Positions 23,790 through 33,965 of a stretch of 64,000 nucleotides of DNA are shown in pieces. This DNA is from Sclerodactyla briareus (taxonomy: Eukaryota; Echinodermata; Holothuroidea; Dendrochirotida; Sclerodactylidae): positions 186,001 through 250,000 of the forward strand of contig JAODTK010000300.1 of NCBI GenBank assembly GCA_026419785.1, given 5' to 3'. The notes under the pieces are model-generated. The model ran no database searches, was not told the origin of the DNA, and saw only the letters and a list, made by a program, of their open reading frames with translations. A program made the position numbers and the translations under genes. Positions within the stretch are counted from its first letter, which is position 1. Each line of letters opens with the position of its first letter.

Positions 23790-24500
23790 ATGCACCCCTA
23801 CCGGCCCGACAAGGTGCTCCCTTATACGCGCATTTATCAAGATTCGACCTTTAACCAATACCACCCGACAGAGTTCAATTCAGGTCAGGTCACACACATG
23901 GCAGGTCAACATTATATCCAATGTGAACCATCCAGCCCTTTGCAGATATTCAATTCTCGATATATAATGACCTCATGAACCTGGCGGTTTTTATGAAAAT
24001 TGTTACACTCCATGTGATGCATCCATCCTAGAACATATTGCATTCCAATGAACATGTCCAATTTATTGCGAAAAAGGTATAAATTGGTCTTGACCTCGTG
24101 TAACTACCAAAGTAGTGTCCGATCGAAGCGGGAGTTTGTTTCTCTCCATTAAGCCCACAAAGCTCAATCACATATCCAAAATCACCAGTTTCTATTTTTT
24201 TTGCCCATAACTCCTTAAATAAGCCATTTATTCACGATTCACCTTCATCCCCATGACCACCCGACAGAGGTCAATTCGAGGTCAGAGGTCCACCACATGC
24301 AGGTCAACATTATATCACAATGGTGACCATCCAGCCTTCGCAGAATTCATTCTCTGATTATAGCCCAAAAAACAGTTTTGACCCCTAAGTGACCTCGATA
24401 CAGTTTGTATGAGAATTGTTACTCTCCAAGTGATACCTCCACTCCTAAAAGCATTTTGCCTTCTGATGAACACACCCAGTGCCTATTGCCGAAAAAGTAC
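23790..24500 (-). repeat. Inverted ~430-bp unit family, left arm
   Basis: About 1.7 units. The second (24080-24500) is the reverse complement of 26860-27300. Shared words read on the plus strand include CAGTTTCTATTTTTTTTGCC, TAACTCCTTAAATAA, CAGAGGTCAA, CCAGCCTTC, TTTTGACCC followed by TAA-GTGACCT, GAAAATTGTTAC-CTC and TGATACCTC. The unit is written so that the right arm is the forward orientation. Confidence 0.7.
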
Positions 24501-24639
24501 TAAATCAGTTTAGGGATTTTGCCGAAACTTTGTGATAGGAACCTTACTACAGTCCTGATAAAATTTATGTCATAGCATCAAGATCACTGAGGGAATTTGT
24601 GGACTATTTGCCTATTAGTTTATCCTGATCAGTCAAAAT

Positions 24640-24765
24640 GTGATTTACTACTTTTTTTGCAATAACATTGAACATGATGTCCAGTTTTCATAAAAACTGC
24701 CATGGTCATGGAAGGGCATCAAAGGTCACTAGGGGTCAAAAACTGATTTTAGTACTTTTTACGAG
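24640..24765 (+). repeat. Partial unit of the same family, flipped orientation
   Basis: GATTTACTACTTTTTTTGCA and TAGGGGTCAAAAACTG match the right-arm orientation (27402-27425 and 27532-27546), so direction switches between about 24500 and 24640. Confidence 0.5.
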
Positions 24766-26225
24766 CGATGAAAATCGCTTGTATTGGTAGTCTTCTGGTA
24801 CGATGGTTTACATTTCCTGTAGCCTTGACGCAGGCGCTTCAATAAATTAGTCAATGGACTGTTATGTTATAATATGAACGTTCTCTGGTTGACGTGTGCA
24901 AAGGTCTATATAGCATTCGATGACAGCGCATGCGCTTTGTAGTTTGTAGTATTTTTAATTCTAGTCATGTTATGTCAGAATTGGGCGACGGACATCTCCG
25001 ACCCCTTCCATCAGAGATTTTACCATTGTCATGTCGGAGAGAAAAGACTTGATACAGAACACTCGCTTCAACAGATACATGTATTTTATTTATGAATCAG
25101 CAGTTCCATTTGCACTAATCGAAATAGACTTGATCCTTTATGAATGTTTCGCGCAAGTAAAATTAGAGGGGTCCCATAAACTACCCCCAATATAGCTTGA
25201 TCAGTCCAAAATACAGGACTGATTCTCTTGGACGTCAATGAGACAACATTGCCGAGACTAGCTCGCTTCAACACCACAGCCATTGCCCAGGCCCAAGTGC
25301 GAACAGTGCTTTCGTAAGAATTGTGTTTCGCCTAGGATGCTTCTGACTGTGTAGAAACGTACAGGGACGTAACTCCCTGATATTCTGCTCCCATTCAGTC
25401 AATGAAATGTGTTCAAATACAAATGGGCTATTATTTTATAAAATGAATAGATTTTAGGCGTGCCTTTGCCTGGCAGTCTCACAGCAATTAAAAGCCTAGG
25501 GTAAACAAACCAAACACGAACAACCGTCACGAACGGATTCGCATTCCTCTTTTTACTGATGTCCGTGAAAATCCCACGGTCCTGAGAATTGTCTACAATC
25601 ACTTTTCAACCATTTCTCCGAAAATAATACACTCACATTTGTTAGTAGACAAAATCCCCATCCCTTCGTCACATCTATACATCTTGAATACATTCGCTCG
25701 AACGTTCGATACAGATATTCACAATTCCATCAACCATCACGGACCGCAAGGCTGGTGTAGTGGTTATCGCTAACTTTTTCGTATCCCGCGGGTCGTTTAC
25801 TCGTTTCCGTTTTTTTTCCGTTTTGGGAATGAGTGAATGTTGTTTTGTGTTTATTTTACGTTTTCTTCCCTTATTTTACCAGTTTCAATTGGGTTTCTGG
25901 TCCATTAAATACCAAATCGTTTTTCGGAGGCAGTGTAGCTTTGTCCTGCCTTTATAGGTGGCAGCACACTTGTTTCAACATTTTTGGCCGCATGTTTTTT
26001 GCTCGCGCCAAAATCATAGCCATGCCCGATTCACTTCAGCCACTGGCCAGAGTAGGAACTTTGTGTACAGCAGAAATAAAATCTCTTTCAGAGCACCAAA
26101 ACATATCTAGGGGGACATATGACAAAACAACACAATTTTTCTGAAACCATGGGTGTTCGATGTGCTTCCCACTAATCTTTTTTTCGACGGTCTTTATAGA
26201 AATGCAAAAATGTTCTCCTACCCAA
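24766..26225. other. Spacer between inverted arms, unassigned
   Basis: No gene recognised. A tRNA-like A-box (GGTGTAGTGGTTATCGC near 25753) lacks a recognisable B-box and was not called. Confidence 0.4.
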
Positions 26226-26229
26226 GAAG

Positions 26230-26700
26230 CGCCAGAATAGGATGACATCGATTGACACGAAACTTGTGCACATGTCCACCCCCAGGAAATCTCAGATGAG
26301 TTCGAAGTGGGCAATACTGCGTCTGCTGCCCTTTAGTTTGAGTTTTCATGCGAATCTGAATTAAGTTGGTTCGTGTAACCGAATCTTGGTGGGTAGGTAT
26401 AACAATTCGTCCCGAAACATGAATCATTTCAAGGTCATCGAGGTCAATTTTGTATAATTTATGCGGTTTTTTCAAACTTCGTCAAACTGGAACGAAACTT
26501 GGTCGATTGGGGTCAACCTTGGTCCCGAAAAATGTCATTTCAAGGTCATCATAGGTCATATTTGCATGATTTTATGCGATTTTTCAAACTTTTCGGATTG
26601 ACGAAACTTGGTGATTTTAAACTACATTTTTCCTGAGCAAAGTGGAGGTCATTTAGTCATCAGAGGCCACCCTTTTTTTGATTTTTCAAATGCGGGGAAC
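26230..26700 (+). repeat. Degenerate ~110-120 bp satellite
   Basis: Units share GAAACTTGGT, TTGGTCCCGAAAAATG, ATTTCAAGGTCAT and TTTGCATGATTTTATGCGA. A related array on the opposite strand lies at 31330-31650. Both sit 5' of a Helitron-like terminus when read in their own direction, so the satellite is probably the tandem core of that element. Confidence 0.6.
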
Positions 26701-26859
26701 GGCACTGTCCCATCTCATTTGATATGGACGGGTACCCTGCCCACCCAGCAGGGGATATCATTACTCGGTTACTCCCTCAAGAAACAATCTACTGAAAAAG
26801 ATAGCACCTACCCATGCCCATCATTTTACGTGAGTATGAATGCCTTTGCATTCGGTTGA

Positions 26860-27764
26860 CATGCACGGGCCATGTTCATCAGAATGCTCCTAGGAGTGAG
26901 GTATCACATGTGAGTAACAATTTTCATAAAATTGCTATGTCATTAACGGTCATTCTAGGTCACTTTAGGGTCAAAACCTGTGTTCTGGCCATAATTTGAG
27001 AAGTGAATATCGGTGAAGGCTGGAAGTCCCCCATTGGAATAATTCTGACCGCTGTGTTTGACCTCTGAACCTCATTTGCCCTCTGTCGGCGGTCCTGTGG
27101 TTAGAGTTGAGTCTTGAATAAATGTGCTTATTTTATTTAAGGAGTTACGGGCAAAAAAAATAGAAACTGGTTATTTTTTGGTATGTGATAGACCTTGTGG
27201 CTTATAGGAGAAACCACTCCGCTCGATCGGCCTCATACTTCCGATAGTTACAAGGGTCAAAGTTTAATTTATACTTTTTCGCATACCATTAGGCATGTTC
27301 CTGAATGCAAATGCTTCTAGGAGTGGACCCATCACATGGAGAGTACATATTTTATAAGATCGTCCATGTCATTGAGTCATTCAAGGTCCGTAGGGGTCAA
27401 ACGATTTACTACTTTTTTGGCATAGCATGGGAGGTTATCAAATGCAAAATGCTCTTCAGGAGTGGATGTACACATGGAAAGTTACAATTTTCATATAACC
27501 TGCCATGTCATTAAGGTCATTCAAGTCACTTAGGGTCAAAAAACTGTTTTCTGTCCTTAATCGGAAAATTGAAAATATTTGCGAAGTCTGGATGGTTAAC
27601 CATTGTGAGATAATTGTTGACCTGCATGTGTGGGACCTCCGGACTCAATCTGCCTCTTCCGGTGTCATGTGGTTGAAGGTTGATTCTTGAATAATGGGCT
27701 TATTGAGGAGTTAACGGGCAAAAAATAGAAACGGTTAATTGGCAAAGTGGGGATATACAAGTTT
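26860..27764 (+). repeat. Inverted ~430-bp unit family, right arm
   Basis: About two units, inverted relative to 23790-24500. AGGAGTTACGGGCAAAAAAA (27141) and GAGGAGTTAACGGGCAAAAA (27706) mark the period; words such as GGTCATTC-AGGTCACTTAGGG recur near 26950 and 27515. The array runs directly into the hairpin terminus at 27765-27790. Many single-base gaps separate the units. Confidence 0.7.
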
Positions 27765-27790
27765 GCGGTCTACCGCCATGCGGTGTCTAG
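27765..27790 (+). mobile_element. Helitron-like 3' terminus
   Basis: Hairpin GCGGTCTACCGC (27765-27776), then 10 nt, then CTAG (27787-27790) followed by T. Preceded by GGGGATATACAAG, matching the GGATATAC-type lead of the other termini. Confidence 0.6.
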
Positions 27791-27848
27791 TTTATGTGCT
27801 TCCTTCTAAAGAGGTCCACGAAGGCCTTTGTGTGTGGATATACACGTA

Positions 27849-27876
27849 GTCGGTTTACCCGCCTGCACAATTCTAG
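27849..27876 (+). mobile_element. Helitron-like 3' terminus
   Basis: GTCGGTTTACCCGCC, then TGCACAATT and CTAG (27873-27876) followed by T. It is preceded by GTGGATATACACG. It matches the minus-strand terminus at 31287-31312 (ACCCGCCTGCACA). The hairpin is imperfect here. Confidence 0.55.
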
Positions 27877-28424
27877 TTATCATATGTGTTGTAATGTATT
27901 GTCAGTGTCCTCCCCTCCCCCAGTCAGGTAAACTCATGCACACATAGTTATTACCAATGTTGTAACACTCCCCCATTCAAGGTGAGCAACTCCACATCAG
28001 TTGCCTGTACCATGTTTGTAACACTCCCCCATCAAGGTGGTCATCACAACATGGGTTAATGTACCACTGTTGTAACACTCCCCAGTCAGATGGTCACGGT
28101 GCACATGGGTCTCTGTACAATGTTGAACACTCCCCAGTCAAGGTGATCCTCTACATAGTTAATGACCATGTTGCAACACTCCCCGTCAAAATGAGTCACT
28201 CCACATGTTTATGTACCAATGTTAACACTACCCCCGTCAAGGTGAGTCACTCACGCATGGGTTAATGTACCAAGGTTGTAACACTCCCCAGTCCAAGGTG
28301 AGTCCCCACACAATGGGTTACTGTACCATGTTGTAACACTCCCCCAGTCGGGTTAGTCACTCACACATGGGTTAATGTCCAAGGTTGTGACACTTCCCCC
28401 AGTCAAGTGAGTCACTCACACATC

Positions 28425-28610
28425 ATCCCGAGGCCGGTGATGTACCTTCCCCCAGTCCCTTTTGATTTTAGTGATCTTACCTCCTTACTCTTTATTGTAA
28501 ATATGAACATTCTTATTATTAGATATATCTTTTCGTAACTGCTTTATGTGCGAGAGATGCATTCCTTTTAGGAGCAATAGTTTTACTGACTTACTAAATG
28601 GATACCGTTT
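28425..28610 (+). repeat. Minisatellite spacer copy S1
   Basis: Starts CCCGAGGCCGGTGATGTA and ends near TAGTTTTACTGACTTACTA. Collinear with S2 and S3 through ACTCTTTATTGTAAATAT, TTATTATTAGATATAT, CTGCTTTATGTGCGAGAGAT and GCA. Confidence 0.85.
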
Positions 28611-29035
28611 TATAACACTCCCCCAGTCAAGGTGAGTCACTCACACGTGGTTTAATGTACAATTGTAACCCGCCTCAGTCAAGGTGAGTCACTCACACGT
28701 GGTTTAATGTTACCAATGTTGTAACACTCCCCCAGTCAAGTGAGTCCTCACACATGGGTTAATGTACCATGTTGTAACACTCCCCAGTCAAGGGGGAAGT
28801 TTTCCCCCCACTCACACATAGGTTAATGTACCAATGTTGTACACTCCCCAGTCAAGGTGAGTCCCTCACACATGGGTTAATGTACCAATTTTGTCACCAC
28901 TCCCCAGTCAAGGTGAGTCCCTCACACATGGGTGAATGTACCAATTTGGTAACCTCCCCATCGAGGTGAGTCACTCACGCAGGGGTTAATGGTACCAATG
29001 TGTGACACTGCCACGTCCGGTGAGTCACTCACACA

Positions 29036-29210
29036 TTCCCGAAAGGCTGGTGGATGTAGCGCCTTCCAGTCCTTGCTTTAGGTACTCTTTACTCCTTACT
29101 CTTCATTGTAATAGCACCGTCTTATTTTCAGTTATATATTGTTGTGACCGGCTTTTACGTGCGAGAGATGCAATTTTCCCTTTCATGAGCAAAAAAGTTT
29201 TACTTACTAT
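29036..29210 (+). repeat. Minisatellite spacer copy S2
   Basis: CCCGAAAGGCTGGTGGATGT start; same internal order as S1 (ACTCTTCATTGTAA, TTATATATTGTTGTGAC, TTTTACGTGCGAGAGATGCA). The most diverged of the three. Confidence 0.85.
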
Positions 29211-29834
29211 TACCAATGTTAATAACACTCCCCCAGTCAGGCTCACTCACACATGGGTTATGTAGCCCCCATGTTTTAACCTCCCCCAGTCAAGGTGCGT
29301 CATTCACACATGGGTTATGTACTATGTTGTACCTTCCCCAGAGTCAGGTGAGTCACTCACACATTGGTTTATGTACCCTGTTTAACACTCCCCGAGTTCA
29401 AGGAGTCACTCACCTGGGTTAATGTAACCAATGTTGTAACCCTCCCCCCGTGGAAGTGCGTCACTCACACAGGGTTAATTACCAATGTTTAACACTCCCC
29501 CATCAAGATTAGTCACTCACACATGGGTAAATGTCCTAATGTTGTAACCTCCCCCAGTCAAGGTGATCCACTCACCCAAGGTTACTGTACCAATTTGTAG
29601 CATCCCCAGTCAGTATCACTCACGCATGGGTTAATGTACCAATGTTGTCACACTCCCCCGTCAGGTGAGTCCTCACACATGGTTAATGTACCATGTGTAC
29701 ACTCCCCAGTCAAGGTGAGTCACTCAACCATGGGTTTTTCACCAATGTTGTAACACTCCCCCAGTCGAGTGAGTCACTCACGCATTGTTAATGTACCAAT
29801 GTTTGACACTCCACAGTCAATGTGGTCACTCACC

Positions 29835-30005
29835 TTCCCGAAGGCCGGTGATGTAGCGCTCACTCTTTGATTTTAGGTAATTTGACCCCTTACTCTCAAT
29901 TGTAAATATTAACATCGTCTTATTATTAGATATATATTTTTGTGACTGCTTTATGTGCGGAGATGCAATTTCCTTTCATGGAGCCAAAAACTTTTTACCT
30001 ACCTA
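29835..30005 (+). repeat. Minisatellite spacer copy S3
   Basis: CCCGAAGGCCGGTGATGTAG start; TTATTATTAGATATATATTT, GACTGCTTTATGTGCGGAGA and TTCCTTTCATGGAGC follow. The closest match to S1. Confidence 0.85.
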
Positions 30006-30832
30006 TGTCCATGTTTATCACACTCCCCAGTCAAGGTAGTCACTCACACATGGTTAATGTCCCAAGGTTTTACATCCCCCAGTCAGTGAGTCATTCACAC
30101 ATGGGTTAATGTACTAATGTTGTAACACTCCCCCAGTCAAGGTAGTCACTCACACATTGGTTAATGTACATGTTGTAACACTCCCACAGTCAAGGTGAGT
30201 CACTCCCACATGGGTTAATGTACCATGTTGTAACACTCCCCCAGTGAGGTGAGTCCTCACACATGGGTTTGTTACCATGTTGTAACACTCCCCCAGTCAA
30301 GATTAGTCACTCACGCATGGGTTAATGTACCAATTTTGTAACACTCCCCCAGTCAGGTGATTCCCTCACCATAGGTTTATGTACACAATGTGTAGCACTC
30401 CCCCAGTCCCAAGGATCACTCACACATGGGTTTATGTCCAATGTTGTAACAACTCCCCCAGTGAAGGTGAGTCACTCACACGTGGGTTATGTACCAATGT
30501 TGTAACACGCCCCCGTCAAGATTAGTCACTCACACTGGGGTTAATGGACCAATGTTAACACTCCCCAGTCAAGATTAGTCCCTCACACATGGTTTATGTT
30601 ACCATGTTTTAACACTCCCCCAGTCAAGGTGAGTCACTCACCCATAGGTTAATGTACCAATGTTGTATCATCCCCCAGTCAGGTGAGGCACTCACACAGG
30701 GTTTAAGTACCAGGTTGTAACACTCCCCCAGTCAGGTGAGTCACCTCACACATGGTGTTACTGTACCAATGTTGAGCACTCCCCATCAAGGTGATCCCCA
30801 CACATAGGTTACTGTCCCAGGTTGTAACAGTC

Positions 30833-31286
30833 ACTGCTGGGAAGGGAAGAGGGGGAGTCATCTGTCAGTCAGTTGCTCAGATTGTGTACAGTTTAGTGAT
30901 TCTATACTCCATCATGATGGCACCAGTCTGCCCCGATAGTAGGGTACAATTTTCTTGAGGGGTGGGGTAGGGGTGGCAGAGACGACTGATATTTCAGCCT
31001 CCCACCTGCACTTAGACCAAAAAAAAAATTTTGGTGACATGTCCTCCCATTCTCCCATGGAACTTGACATTTCAAATAGTGAGATATTCAGCAATGTAGT
31101 CAATCCCTCCCCCTCCCCCACATACTTTTGGGAGTGGTAAGGCACCATATACATCCCAAAATGTTGGCAGTTTCTTTACTGTCACATAATTTGTGTCCAA
31201 TATTTACTTGTCCTTTACATAATTTTTCCCCCCTAGTTTCCATCCTTTTTTTCCACAAGGGTGTTGCCTCGGCCTGCCAGTGTAAA
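30833..31286. other. Unassigned stretch
   Basis: Contains pyrimidine- and G-rich patches (30945-30975, 31102-31120). No gene recognised. Confidence 0.4.
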
Positions 31287-31312
31287 CTAGCATGTGCAGG
31301 CGGGTAACCGCC
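31287..31312 (-). mobile_element. Helitron-like 3' terminus
   Basis: On the minus strand the hairpin GGCGGTTACCCGCC is followed by TGCACATG, then CTAG (31290-31287) and T. Nearly identical to the plus-strand terminus at 27849-27876. Confidence 0.6.
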
Positions 31313-31329
31313 GACATGTAATCCCACAG

Positions 31330-31650
31330 AAACAACCTTTGTGGCCCTCGTTTAGAGGAATCACATTTACCTCCAGTGACTTTGCAATGCCCCCCCGGTG
31401 TTCAGGACCCAACTGTCGTCCCCATCCCCCAAGTTCCGTTCAAATAACAACAAAAGTTACAAAAATCGCAAAAAAACGCGCAAATTTTACCTCTGTAACC
31501 TTGAAACACCGCATGTTATTCGGGACCACGCTTGTCCACAACCCACCAGTTCCGTGTGAATTATTGCAAATTAGATGCCCCCTTCGAACTCATCCAAGAT
31601 TTCACTCGGGCGGACATGTTGTCCAGTTTCGGTCGATCGGATAAAGCGTT
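31330..31650 (-). repeat. Degenerate satellite, minus-strand relative of 26230-26700
   Basis: On the minus strand it carries GACCGAAACTGG, ACATGTCCGCCC, GATGAGTTCGAAGGGGGCA, GTGGTCCCGAATAA, TTTCAAGGTTACAGAGGT and TTTTTTTGCGATTTTTG. These match GATGAGTTCGAAGTGGGCA and related words near 26294. It ends at the terminus at 31312-31287. Confidence 0.55.
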
Positions 31651-31737
31651 TAAGATTTATTGCGCTAACAGCTAGAAGTTCCGGCGGCAGCGCGCGGAGC
31701 CTGGGACGGCTCGGCTACACACCCAAAACCATATTAT

Positions 31738-31775
31738 CCCCGACACTTCCAGTGTTGCGGGGATATACTCACTAG
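31738..31775 (+). mobile_element. Helitron-like 3' terminus, different hairpin
   Basis: CCCCGACACT, loop TCC, then AGTGTTGCGGGG form a ~10-bp stem with a small bulge. ATATACTCA and CTAG (31772-31775) follow, then T. A CpG-rich segment (31680-31715) lies just upstream. Confidence 0.5.
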
Positions 31776-32470
31776 TTTCATATGACCCTCTTGAGGTGGG
31801 GTGGTTTCCTCGAACACTTTGGGGCAAATTCAAACTGGGAGAGGAGCAGTGTATCAATCTACGTCTATTTCCAGTCTTCTCATGTCCAGTACCTATGTGC
31901 CAATGCTCTGTCAAATCGAGATTTCTTATATCTGTAATTACCACAATACTCTCTTTGTTACAATGCTGATGAAGTCCCCATTTTTTTCTCGCCATTGGAT
32001 CTCATGTCCTGTTGGCTCAGCAGCCAATGAAATACCAGGACATAGGAAGGTTGTGAATGTAAATATTTCGGTTCTCAATTACAGCCTGAACTCCTCCTAT
32101 TATGCATCGCAAATTGGTTTTATACATTTTCATCCTGTCGAAATGCAGTAATATCTGGAAGTGTTCACTCGGTCGAACGAAGGTGGTTATCAAGGAGATA
32201 ACGGTTTATTTTTTTTTTTTTTTTGTTTATACAGAAATGCTGCGCTGTCCCTCCCTGTTACCCCCTTCATTACCCCTCTCCCTCCCTAGTAGCCCCAAAT
32301 TACCCCCATGGATAGGTTAAGAAGTGCTGTTTTTGACAATTCTAGCTGGGGAATTCCTGTTGAAAGCTACGTCACTGTATTAAAAGAATCCAGATTGTTT
32401 TAGATTTCTCTAATGACCCTGCAAACGCTTATGTTTGAGTGTCGTTGACCCGGTATATACCGATACTATT
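31776..32470. other. Unassigned stretch
   Basis: Poly(T) at about 32207-32224, then a pyrimidine-rich segment to about 32290. No gene recognised. Confidence 0.4.
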
Positions 32471-32476
32471 GTTAGC

Positions 32477-33110
32477 TGCGGGAAAGTAAGCAGCTCTACA
32501 AGGCGTCATGTCTCTCCGTCCGTTCGTTTTTTTGTCCAATCTGTCCCTCACATCCCTCACAACTTCTAAACCGTACATGCGATCATTTTCAAATGATGGT
32601 GGATGATGATTCCACTGGTCAGGGCGAGTGCCTTTTTTGTTGGCGACTGTAGTAGATGTTTAATTTAACCCATTAATTAACCCATCAGTCTTCCACAGTC
32701 ATCCCATAAAACTTCTTGGCTGAGGTAGTTTGTCTACATTGTCCCAACCTCACACAAGCTCTAGGCCCTGTGTGAATATCTGTCATCCCTTCTCAATGTT
32801 GTAGGTGTGGCTGCACGTTGCTTTGTGTGGAACTCCCTCACAGTGGAATGACTGGGGCATGGGGGGATTCACAGCAGTTCCAGTGTGTTTTCCAGCTGTC
32901 ACAGTTGCGTTGGGTACATATAGGAATATTAGGCCAGATGTGTTAAATGTGTTCAAAGTCATTCCAAGATCAAGGTCGAAAAAGGTCAATTAAATGTGAC
33001 ATACAATAACTGCGGAATGTGATAAACAGCATTTATTTTGCCTGAAGGAATTTTTCCGCCACCCAGCTATCAAGACGGTTTCGACTTGCGCTTGAGAATA
33101 GCTCTTGCAT
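32477..33110 (+). repeat. Dispersed repeat family R4, copy 2
   Basis: Direct-orientation match to 7957-8695, about 24.5 kb away; see that copy for shared words. This copy lacks the 75-bp internal duplication and carries CAAGGTCGAAAAAGGTCAA near 32969. No terminal features found. Confidence 0.65.
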
Positions 33111-33414
33111 CTTGTCTGCTTTAGCAGGCTAGGGAGAAGGTGACAACGTGTCCCATTAAGTGAGTAACCGGTAGAAACTCTTGTCATAGGGATTCCTGCC
33201 CATAGCCATTGTTGCAAGCATGACGTTTCGACCAATGGGATGCACAGGATTGTCATGTGGCACTGTTGAAAACACTTGAGAGTAACTCAAGTGTCCCTAC
33301 TCTAAATAATAAAAGCTGGTGCTTATAAAGTGCTTTACAATGTGAAAGACATGCCTGAAGTGCTTTGCTATAGTTATAGTTAGTGTTATAGTAGTAATTA
33401 GTATTAGGTTGAGT

Positions 33415-33965
33415 CTGGTCTATCCGACATGCTCAGTGATCAACCTCCGCCACTTATCACGATCTTGTGCATGTTTATTGCCTCTTCGAAATTGTCACTG
33501 TTGTGTCCTTGAATTGAGACTTGATTCTTCCGAGAAAGGTAGTCACACGTTTTCTCAACTGGGTTTAGCAGTATGTCTCAATGCTTCCTTAGAGCGATCT
33601 TTGCTGGAGCTTTATTCTTGGAGTCTGCAACATGACCGAAAAATCTCAATTTCCTTTGTGGTACTATGGATGACCAAGGAATTTGGTTGGTGACTTCATA
33701 GAATTCATCATTTGGTATCCAATTGTTTATTGGTCCATCTGATATGGAGAACACTGGCGAAGTAGTCTTCTTTGAAGAGTGTCAATTTTGTGATCAAGTC
33801 CTTCGTTTACCCCACACTTCACTATTGTACAGAAAAAACTCGGTTATTAGGGCATCGAAAATCCGGAGTTTGATGTTTCTCCCTAATCTTCCGCCCTGAA
33901 GATGTTGACAGAGTGTTGAAGCAATGTGTGGTTATAGCAATTCTTCTGTTAATGTCTCTTCGGTT
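33415..33965 (-). mobile_element. Non-LTR retrotransposon 3' fragment (reverse-transcriptase C-terminus)
   Basis: Best preserved of three copies. On the minus strand one frame reads GRLGRNIKLRIFDALITEFF and then LYNSEVWGKRR, the hallmark order just before the C-terminal region of many LINE reverse transcriptases. After frameshifts come KIDTLQRRLLRQ, HIRWTNKQLD and a DRD-WR-LI-like end. The extreme 3' side has ACTACTATAAC. Frameshifts show it is dead. Confidence 0.8.

Larger units (their letters stand above)
27900..30832 (+). repeat. ~56-bp minisatellite, ~2.9 kb, higher-order structure
   Basis: Around 45-50 units. Each unit reads roughly ACCAATGTTGTAACACT, then CCCCCAGTCAAGG, then TGAGTCACTCACACATGGG, then TTAATGT. 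Three copies of a separate ~180-bp segment interrupt it (28425-28610, 29036-29210, 29835-30005), giving blocks of about 610 and 800 bp. Single-base deletions are very common between units. No coding capacity: frames seen here shift between units. Confidence 0.95.

Noticed and set aside
25750..25800. tRNA-like A-box (GGTGTAGTGGTTATCGC)
   Set aside because: No B-box found; too degenerate to call a SINE.
27900..30832. Direct repeats considered as a CRISPR array
   Set aside because: Units abut without unique spacers, vary heavily, and the setting is eukaryotic; it is a minisatellite.
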